From the NCBI GenBank assembly GCA_019116405.1, contig DXBS01000075.1, positions 1 to 18,115 of the forward strand: DNA of 18,115 bases. The letters run 5' to 3'. How positions within the stretch are numbered: the first letter of the stretch is position 1; each line of letters opens with the position of its first letter. Origin of the DNA: Candidatus Gallimonas intestinigallinarum. Its GTDB lineage: Bacteria > Bacillota_A > Clostridia > Christensenellales > Borkfalkiaceae. Shown here piece by piece: positions 1 to 4,502 of this stretch. The translations under genes and the position numbers were made by a program. A model generated the notes under the pieces. The model was not told the origin of the DNA. It was given only the letters and a program-made list of their open reading frames with translations, and ran no database searches.

Positions 1-292
1 CGACCTCCAGCTCGACGGGCAGACCGTGCGTATCCCAGCCCGCCTTTCTTAGGACGTGCTTGCCCTTCATCGTCTGATAGCGGGGGATGATGTCCTTCAT
101 GACGCGCGTTAAAATATGCCCGATGTGCGGCTTGCCGTTCGCCGTGGGAGGACCGTCGAAGAAGGAGAACTCCTCCCCTCCCTCGTTCTTGGCAATGGAC
201 TTTTCGAAGATGTCGTTCTGCTTCCAGAACTCGATGACTTCCTTCTCGCGTTCGACAAAATTGAGCGACGTATCTACCTTTTTATAAGACAT
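1..292 (-). CDS. ileS: Isoleucyl-tRNA synthetase, N-terminal part (cut by window edge)
   Basis: Only the first 97 codons lie in the window. The class I ATP-binding signature PHIGH is at residues 55-59 and the conserved [10 protein letters not shown] block at 85-94; this combination is typical of the N-terminus of IleS, the cytoplasmic enzyme that charges tRNA-Ile with isoleucine. The start is the ATG at 292-290, preceded by an AGGAG ribosome binding site about 8 nt upstream. Transcription comes from a strong promoter near 568-596 through a T-box leader, so expression should respond to uncharged tRNA-Ile. ValS and LeuS have a similar fold, but the N-terminal wording of this protein, together with the AUC specifier in the leader, points to IleS. 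Confidence 0.95.
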   Translation of the reverse strand, partial: MSYKKVDTSLNFVEREKEVIEFWKQNDIFEKSIAKNEGGEEFSFFDGPPTANGKPHIGHILTRVMKDIIPRYQTMKGKHVLRKAGWDTHGLPVELEV

Positions 293-317
293 AGCAAATT
301 CTCCTGCTGACTTTTTC

Positions 318-561
318 CGATACAAAAAGGTCACCGTATTTTGGAATCAAATACGATGACCTTATAACCACCAAAACATACGAACATATGTCCCCGTTGG
401 TAACGCGGAAGGAAGCCGCGCGCGGGGCTACGCTGTTTCATCTCGTCCCGCGGGCACGAAAGGGGATACCCGAACGCCGCTCGCCTCCCCCTTTCACCAT
501 AGCGGGGGCTCTCTGTGCGCGCGCAAAACGCCGGACGCGTCCTTTCTTGACGCCGTATTTT
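318..561 (-). ncRNA. T-box riboswitch leader of ileS
   Basis: The leader of the minus-strand ileS transcript has the ordered parts of a T-box. The GA (AGAGAG) motif is near 511-506. The GGUGAAAG distal-loop motif of stem I is near 499-492. An AUC triplet near 468-466 is a plausible Ile specifier. Next comes the stem II / IIA-B region with GUAG...CGUUACC, then a small stem III (ACAUA/UAUGU, near 391-376). Near 370 is the T-box-like GGUGGUUAUAAGG, whose UGGU can pair with the tRNA ACCA end. The antiterminator can form with GUUUUGG pairing to CCAAAAU around the 7-nt UGGUUAU bulge. Its 3' arm overlaps the loop and 3' arm of the terminator, so the two are mutually exclusive. The T-box sequence is degenerate compared with the usual UGGUACCGCG. 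The specifier assignment was made by eye. Confidence 0.85.
323..364 (-). terminator. T-box-controlled intrinsic terminator before ileS
   Basis: On the minus strand, AAGGTCATCGTATTT pairs with AAATACGGTGACCTT (one mismatch) across a short loop, and TTTTT follows. This is the regulated terminator of the T-box: it forms when tRNA-Ile is charged and stops transcription about 30 nt before the ileS start. Confidence 0.85.
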
Positions 562-567
562 CCTTCA

Positions 568-596
568 TTATATCGGAACGCGGCGGACAAGTCAAG
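568..596 (-). promoter_or_regulatory. Sigma-A promoter of the ileS T-box transcript
   Basis: The minus strand reads TTGACT (596-591), 17-bp spacer, TATAAT (573-568). The predicted transcript start is near 561. This is a near-consensus housekeeping promoter, consistent with a strongly transcribed but attenuated aminoacyl-tRNA synthetase gene. Confidence 0.9.
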
Positions 597-612
597 CATT
601 TACGCAAATTTT

Positions 613-906
613 TTACAGATCGCCGCCCGCCTTTTTGTTGGGGACGAAGGAATCCTCCAGCTGCCTGGTCGCGATCGCCGTCTTGAGAAAATGGATATAG
701 CGGGCGCGGACGAGGAATGTAAGCCCGACAAATGCGAGCATGATGACACCCACGACTATAAATCCCGCGCCGAACGCAGGGCGCAGAGTTCGCAGCACGA
801 TAAACAGGATCCCCGCGCACAAAAAGCACAGCGCGATGATCATGGCAAGTACATTGGCATGGCGGATCTTTCGCTTCAGGTAGGCGACGTATTCAGGCTG
901 TTGCAT
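613..906 (-). CDS. Small membrane protein with two transmembrane helices, unknown function
   Basis: This 97-residue protein belongs to no family I recognise. A basic N-terminal segment (residues 1-18, rich in Lys/Arg) precedes two hydrophobic helices at about 19-39 and 44-66 separated by a tight RTLRP turn. A polar C-terminal tail of about 30 residues follows. The topology is a helical hairpin in the cytoplasmic membrane with both ends probably inside, given the positive charges. The ATG at 906 has a G-rich ribosome binding site (AAGGGGGAAAAC) directly upstream. The gene lies upstream of the ileS promoter on the same strand with no terminator visible between them, so some readthrough into the T-box leader is possible. 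A forward-strand ORF overlaps it but looks like a shadow. Confidence 0.7.
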   Translation of the reverse strand: MQQPEYVAYLKRKIRHANVLAMIIALCFLCAGILFIVLRTLRPAFGAGFIVVGVIMLAFVGLTFLVRARYIHFLKTAIATRQLEDSFVPNKKAGGDL

Positions 907-983
907 AGTTTTCCCCCTTATTGCAGTCTTACTTTATATGACGCCCCGCGCACCTCTTTTGTGACAGAGTTACGCAAAGTTTT

Positions 984-1041
984 TGCTTATCCGAAAATCC
1001 CCTTGCGTTCGCGGATTTCCTTGACGACAAACCCTGCATCC
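984..1041. repeat. Direct repeat copy A: duplicated 3' end of the HMA-domain gene
   Basis: These 58 bp match 1211-1268 with two differences. Read on the minus strand they encode the same last 17 residues and stop codon as the HMA gene (DAGFVVKEIRERKGIFG), but the rest of the gene is missing. This is a detached second copy of the gene's tail, 227 bp downstream of the intact one. Confidence 0.9.
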
Positions 1042-1074
1042 TCGTCGCGGCATTGCGAATGTCTACGAGAAGCT

Positions 1075-1200
1075 AAGGCTCGTTTTAGAACCGAGCAAGA
1101 CGAGGCGCGCGAGGAAAACCCGAGGAAGTTTACTAAGGCGTAAATGACCGAGGGTTGCCGCAGCGCAACAAAGTATTGCGACGGTTATAAGGCGAGCCTT
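1075..1200. repeat. Hairpin-rich element with imperfect terminal inverted repeats
   Basis: The ends at 1075-1092 and 1183-1200 are inverted repeats matching at 15 of 18 positions, with a perfect AAGGCTCG/CGAGCCTT at the tips. The interior contains a further AACCC/GGGTT pairing and no convincing coding frame. The size (126 bp) and shape resemble a MITE or a palindromic dispersed repeat. No clear target-site duplication is visible at its edges; instead, the 58-bp gene-tail copies lie on either side. Whether the element recurs in the genome cannot be seen from this window. Confidence 0.5.
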
Positions 1201-1210
1201 GCATCACGGA

Positions 1211-1268
1211 TGCTTATCCGAAGATCCCCTTCCGTTCGCGGATTTCCTTGACGACAAACCCTGCATCC
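1211..1268. repeat. Direct repeat copy B, within the intact HMA-domain gene
   Basis: This is the partner of 984-1041 and overlaps the 3' coding end of the small metal-binding gene. It is framed by a 14-bp inverted repeat (1200-1213 against 1263-1276), so the end of the gene sits between inverted copies of its own sequence. Confidence 0.9.
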
Positions 1269-1438
1269 GTGATGCAGGCGGCGAGCGCCGCGTCGGGGAG
1301 TTCGGTTTCCACAAAGATGATATTCCTCTTGAAATTTGCCTTTGCACCGCTCACGCCGTCCAACAGAAGCAGCTTCTTTTCTGCGCGCTCCGCGCAGCGC
1401 TTGCAGCACAGGTCCTCCACTTCGATGACACGTTTCAT
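1214..1438 (-). CDS. Stand-alone heavy-metal-associated (HMA) domain protein
   Basis: A 74-residue protein with the ferredoxin-like HMA plan. An N-terminal beta strand (KRVIEVEDL) leads to a CxxC metal site (CKRC at residues 12-15), then helix 1 (AERAEKKLLLL), the DGVSGAKANF strand typical of copper chaperones, and a second alpha/beta unit ending in DAGFVVKE. Such proteins bind Cu(I) or similar soft metals and pass them to P-type ATPases; no such ATPase is in this window. The chosen start is the ATG at 1438. A GTG at 1459 in the same frame lies upstream of the predicted transcript start and so cannot be used from the promoter seen here. There is no ribosome binding site; the mRNA is predicted to start about 3 nt before the ATG. 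The C-terminus is duplicated downstream at 984-1041. Confidence 0.85.
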   Translation of the reverse strand: MKRVIEVEDLCCKRCAERAEKKLLLLDGVSGAKANFKRNIIFVETELPDAALAACITDAGFVVKEIRERKGIFG

Positions 1439-1447
1439 GATGCTAAC

Positions 1448-1476
1448 ATTATAGCACACTGCTTACCAATTGTAAA
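1448..1476 (-). promoter_or_regulatory. Promoter of the HMA-domain gene giving a nearly leaderless mRNA
   Basis: The minus strand reads TTTACA (1476-1471), 17-bp spacer ending in TGTGC, TATAAT (1453-1448). Nine nucleotides separate the -10 box from the ATG at 1438, so transcription should start about 2-3 nt before the start codon. Confidence 0.8.
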
Positions 1477-1552
1477 GATGTTTGGAAAATTTTGTATGGT
1501 ATCGCAAAAACGGCGCTTGTGCGGGAAAATTGCAAAATGACAGTTCGTAGAT

Positions 1553-1581
1553 TTGACAAAACGCCCCGCTGCGCGTATAAT
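1553..1581 (+). promoter_or_regulatory. Promoter of the pyridoxal/pyridoxamine kinase gene
   Basis: TTGACA (1553-1558), 17-bp spacer, TATAAT (1576-1581): a full-consensus sigma-A promoter. The predicted start near 1588 lies inside a perfect 16-bp palindrome at 1583-1598. Confidence 0.9.
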
Positions 1582-1582
1582 G

Positions 1583-1598
1583 AGGAGAAATTTCTCCT
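1583..1598. promoter_or_regulatory. Perfect 16-bp palindrome at the pdxK transcription start
   Basis: AGGAGAAATTTCTCCT is completely self-complementary and sits 1 bp after the -10 box. It could be an operator for a dimeric repressor, or simply form part of the mRNA leader. It also contains a GGAG, but the working ribosome binding site is the later TTGGAGG. The regulator is unknown. Confidence 0.4.
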
Positions 1599-1610
1599 TG
1601 GAGGCGTACC

Positions 1611-2411
1611 ATGCGCGTTCTTGCCATCAACGATATTTCCTGCGTGGGAAAGTGCTCGCTGACCGTCGCCCTGCCCGTCCTTTCGGCGAGCGGCGTGACC
1701 TGCGACATTCTGCCCACTGCCCTCCTCTCCACCCACACGGGCGGGTTTACGGGCTATACCTTCTTGCCGCTCGACGACGAGATGAACAAGATCTGCGACC
1801 ACTGGGAGACGCTGGGGCTCAAGTATGACCTCATCTACAGCGGATATCTGGGCAGCCGCGCGCAGATCGCATTCGTCCGCGAGGTCAAGCGCCGCTTCCT
1901 GAAGGAAGGGGGCGCGTTCGTCGTCGACCCCGTCCTCGGGGACAACTTCACCTTCTACAAGGGCTTTGACAGGGGCTTTGCGGATGAGATGCTCTCGCTC
2001 TGCGCGGAGGCGGACTACATTCTGCCCAACGAGACGGAGAGCTATCTGTTAACAGGCACGCGTGACTTTTCGGCGGCGCTTGCGGCGCTTGCCAAGGTCT
2101 GCCCGCACCCCGTCATCACGGGCGCGCAGGCGGAGGACGGCTACTATATCTATTACTATGAAAACGGCGAGCAAAAGATGAAGATCCCCCACCGCGACGG
2201 CTCCTTCCACGGCGCGGGGGACGTGTTTGCCTCCGCCTTCTGCGGATGCCTGATGCGCGGGCTTTCGCTGGAAAAGGCGCTCAAAGTGACGGCGGATTTT
2301 TGCTACCGCGCCATCGTGCGCACGGAGAAAGAAGTTTCCGACCGCAGGTACGGGCTCAACTATGAGCGCGAGATCTACCCCTTCCTGCGCGATCTGGAGG
2401 AACAGGCGTGA
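1611..2411 (+). CDS. pdxK: Pyridoxal/pyridoxamine kinase (vitamin B6 salvage)
   Basis: A 266-residue ribokinase-fold enzyme that phosphorylates pyridoxal, pyridoxine or pyridoxamine with ATP to feed the PLP pool in the cytoplasm. The N-terminus (LAINDISCVGKCSLT, then ALLSTHTGGFTG) matches the PdxK/PdxY substrate-binding region. YSGYLGS and VVDPVLGD follow, then NETE in the ATP-binding half, and near residue 204 the GAGDVFAS motif containing the catalytic aspartate and anion hole. The length is normal for the family. The ATG at 1611 is preceded by TTGGAGG with good spacing. A consensus promoter lies immediately upstream. The stop codon overlaps the GTG of a remnant reading frame, suggesting the gene once headed a two-gene operon. 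ThiD-type kinases share the fold, but the N-terminal wording favours PdxK/PdxY. Confidence 0.88.
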   Translation: MRVLAINDISCVGKCSLTVALPVLSASGVTCDILPTALLSTHTGGFTGYTFLPLDDEMNKICDHWETLGLKYDLIYSGYLGSRAQIAFVREVKRRFLKEGGAFVVDPVLGDNFTFYKGFDRGFADEMLSLCAEADYILPNETESYLLTGTRDFSAALAALAKVCPHPVITGAQAEDGYYIYYYENGEQKMKIPHRDGSFHGAGDVFASAFCGCLMRGLSLEKALKVTADFCYRAIVRTEKEVSDRRYGLNYEREIYPFLRDLEEQA

Positions 2412-2563
2412 CGGCATTCGTGCGCGAAGTGTGTCTCGCCTGCATGCGCTGCTTTGACGGCGACGCAAAGCGCATACAGCGACGGGGCGCGCATTGTTCA
2501 GCGTCATCTACGGCGTATAATTTTTCCGTGTCTTTCCTGCGCCGCACGCTTGCATTTTTATAG
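2408..2563 (+). pseudogene. Remnant of a coupled HD-domain hydrolase-like gene
   Basis: A GTG overlaps the pdxK stop codon (GTGA) and has GGAGG at the right distance, the layout of a translationally coupled gene. The frame encodes about 24 residues that resemble the N-terminus of HD-superfamily hydrolases, in which F-x-x-GD-x-KRIQHF is a common opening (here FDGDAKRIQ at residues 16-24). The resemblance then stops abruptly. The remaining 27 codons run through AT-rich promoter-like DNA to a TAG at 2561, and no HD metal-binding motif follows in any frame. I read this as the truncated 5' end of a lost gene; a short functional peptide or chance similarity cannot be excluded. Confidence 0.4.
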
Positions 2564-2578
2564 AAAGCGTGCTATACT
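2550..2578 (+). promoter_or_regulatory. Promoter of 6S RNA
   Basis: TTGCAT (2550-2555), 17-bp spacer, TATACT (2573-2578), giving a start near 2584-2585 exactly where the 6S closing stem begins. A second TATAAT at 2516-2521 with a weak TTGTTC upstream could be an alternative promoter giving a longer precursor. Confidence 0.75.
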
Positions 2579-2583
2579 GTAAT

Positions 2584-2766
2584 TGACACCTGCGGTGTTC
2601 GGAGCGTAAATTAAGCGGAATCCACATAATATCATCGGGAACGCTCGTCGGGGCGGCTAGGCAAGGTCTGTAATCGCTACGGAAAGTCTGATGCCGCCGC
2701 GCTGCGTACCCACCTGCGAGAAGCGGGTTCACCATTCTTTGCGGTGCGGCACAGGCGGATGTCATA
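2584..2766 (+). ncRNA. ssrS: 6S RNA
   Basis: The region folds as expected for 6S RNA, the regulator that binds the sigma-A RNA polymerase holoenzyme by imitating an open promoter. The closing stem pairs 5' UGACA and CCUG with 3' CAGG and UGUCA (2584-2593 against about 2751-2764). The family-typical CCUGCGGUGUUCG follows near the 5' end, and its counterpart GCGGUGCGGCACAGGCGG is near the 3' end. The middle (about 2650-2730) gives the large internal bubble and terminal hairpins. A promoter lies just upstream and a rho-independent terminator just downstream, and no coding frame explains the sequence. The length of about 183 nt is normal. The exact ends are estimates. Confidence 0.85.
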
Positions 2767-2779
2767 TTTTCAATCACGC

Positions 2780-2808
2780 AAGGCGGCTATGAACATGGCC
2801 GCCTTTTC
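2780..2808 (+). terminator. Terminator of the 6S RNA gene
   Basis: AAGGCGGC and GCCGCCTT form an 8-bp hairpin followed by TTTTCT. It closes the 6S RNA transcription unit. Confidence 0.85.
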
Positions 2809-2846
2809 TATTCACCGAAAATGCCGCGCTAATTTTGCCAAGACGC

Positions 2847-2875
2847 TTGCGAACTGACTGTAAGTATGATATACT
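2847..2875 (+). promoter_or_regulatory. Promoter of the leucine-rich-repeat lipoprotein gene
   Basis: TTGCGA (2847-2852), 17-bp spacer, TATACT (2870-2875). The transcript would start near 2882, leaving about a 40-nt leader that ends in TTTTGGAGGTAGGAT before the ATG. Confidence 0.75.
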
Positions 2876-2922
2876 GTATATGTCATAAAATTTACTCCCT
2901 GCAAACCTTTTGGAGGTAGGAT

Positions 2923-4404
2923 ATGAAACAAAAACTGATTATCATGCTGCTCACGGCATGTATGGCGCTCTCCTGCACGTTTGCCCTTGCGGGGTGCAAC
3001 GACACGCCAACCGCAGACAACGGCGGTACGCCCTATCCAGATGAAAATGCTAGCCAGGGTTTGGAGTTTGCATTGAATGATGACAGCGTCTCCTACGCAG
3101 CAGCGGGTATCGGAACCTGCACCGATGCAGACATTATCATCCCTTCCAGATATAACGACCTGCCCGTGACCGCCATTCGCCGGCAGGCGTTTGAAGGTTG
3201 CACGAGTATTACAAGCGTCATGATGCCGGGCAGTATCAGAAGCATTGGAAGTGATGCTTTTCGGGGCTGCATCAATCTTACGAGCGTCACGATCCCCGAC
3301 GGCGTCACCAGCATTGGGGACTATGCATTCGCCTATGCCGACAATCTTGCAAGCATTACGCTCCCCGACAGCGTCACCAGCATCGGAATGTTGATGTGCA
3401 CCGAGACAGCATTTTTTAATAACGAAGCGAACTGGGAAAACGATGTGCTCTATATCGGCAATCATCTGGTACAATCCTACAGCGATGTAAGCGAATATAC
3501 GATCAGAAGCGGGACAAAGACCATCGGAGACTATGCATTTTATTCCTGCTGGAACCTCACAAGCGTCACCATTCCCGACGGCGTCACCAGCATCGGAAAC
3601 CTTGCATTCTCTGAGTGCGGCAGCCTGACGAGCATCACGCTCCCCGACAGCGTCGCGCGTATTGGGCGCCGTGCATTCGCCGCCAGCAACAATCTTGCAA
3701 GTATTGCGATCCCGGACGGCGTTACCGACATTCAGGATTCCGCATTCTACGGAACCGCACTGTACAATGATGAGAGCAATTGGGAAAACGGTCTCCTCTA
3801 TCTCGGCAATCATCTGATCAGAGCGCGCGAGGGTCTCTCAGGCACAATTGAAATCAAGCCCGGAACCGGGACAATCGCAGAGTATGCCTTCTATTTGTGC
3901 AGGAGCATTACAGACATTGCGATCCCCGAAAGCGTCACAAGCATTGGCAGAGCCGCATTTGCCGGCTGTAACGACCTTACGAGCATTGCGATCCCCGACG
4001 GCGTTACGAGCATTGAAGATGAAACCTTCGAGGGTTGCAGAGAGCTGACAAGCCTCTCCATTCCCGACAGCGTCACAAGCATCGGAGATGAGGCGTTTGC
4101 GAGCTGCGGATTTACCGATTTTGTCATCCCGGACGGCGTCACGAGCGTCGGATCATCTGTGTTCTATTTTTGCGAAAATCTTACGAGTGTCACCTTTTCC
4201 GAAAACGTCACAAACATCGGAGCTCATTTGTTCCTTGAATGTTACAACCTGGACAGCGTGACCTTTGAGAACACGAGTGGATGGACTGTCCAACTTGAAG
4301 GACAGACGACGGACGGCACGCCCGTTGACGTCAGCGACCCCGCAGAGAACGAAGAATATTTTGCGAGTACATATAACGAATACATTTGGGTACGCCTTGC
4401 ATAA
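2923..4404 (+). CDS. BspA-type leucine-rich-repeat surface lipoprotein
   Basis: A 493-residue secreted lipoprotein. The N-terminus has KQK, a hydrophobic core and the lipobox LAGC (residues 22-25), so Cys25 should be lipidated and anchored to the outer face of the membrane. A short polar linker (DTPTADNGG) follows, and then about a dozen LRR_5 / BspA-like repeats of about 23 residues with the pattern LTSVTIPDGVTSIGDYAF-x-C. Two islands interrupt the array (near 158-205 and 283-330). They resemble each other (NNEANWEN-x-x-LYIGNHL and NDESNWEN-x-x-LYLGNHL) and suggest an internal duplication. A non-repeat C-terminal region of about 60 residues ends the protein. BspA-like proteins act in adhesion or binding of host and environmental polymers; the ligand cannot be told here. 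The start is supported by GGAGG and the signal peptide. Confidence 0.9.
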   Translation: MKQKLIIMLLTACMALSCTFALAGCNDTPTADNGGTPYPDENASQGLEFALNDDSVSYAAAGIGTCTDADIIIPSRYNDLPVTAIRRQAFEGCTSITSVMMPGSIRSIGSDAFRGCINLTSVTIPDGVTSIGDYAFAYADNLASITLPDSVTSIGMLMCTETAFFNNEANWENDVLYIGNHLVQSYSDVSEYTIRSGTKTIGDYAFYSCWNLTSVTIPDGVTSIGNLAFSECGSLTSITLPDSVARIGRRAFAASNNLASIAIPDGVTDIQDSAFYGTALYNDESNWENGLLYLGNHLIRAREGLSGTIEIKPGTGTIAEYAFYLCRSITDIAIPESVTSIGRAAFAGCNDLTSIAIPDGVTSIEDETFEGCRELTSLSIPDSVTSIGDEAFASCGFTDFVIPDGVTSVGSSVFYFCENLTSVTFSENVTNIGAHLFLECYNLDSVTFENTSGWTVQLEGQTTDGTPVDVSDPAENEEYFASTYNEYIWVRLA

Positions 4405-4433
4405 TCCTTCTTGTCGCACCATCAACCAAACAC

Positions 4434-4461
4434 AAAAGAGCTGCCTGTTGGCAGCTCTTTT
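4434..4461. terminator. Bidirectional terminator between the lipoprotein gene and ppk1
   Basis: AAAAGAGCTGCC and GGCAGCTCTTTT form a perfect 12-bp stem with a TGTT loop. With A and T runs on both sides it can stop both the plus-strand lipoprotein transcript and the minus-strand pfk-ppx-ppk transcript. Confidence 0.9.
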
Positions 4462-4502
4462 GTTGCATATTTTATGGGATGTATCCCCATTTTTGATGCC
4501 GG

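Noticed and set aside
391..427. T-box-like antiterminator on the plus strand (UUGGUAACGCGG with pairing arms)
   Set aside because: It is the reverse complement of the stem II/IIA-B region of the minus-strand T-box. The specifier, GA motif, promoter and terminator are all on the minus strand and no plus-strand gene follows.
388..1143. 251-residue plus-strand reading frame
   Set aside because: It runs antisense through the T-box leader, the ileS promoter, the small membrane protein gene and the repeat element, has no ribosome binding site and has no recognisable domains.
2812..3813. 333-residue minus-strand reading frame opposite the LRR lipoprotein
   Set aside because: Its regular DAGDAVG-type repeats are the antisense reading of the LRR repeats; it has no start signals and lacks family features.
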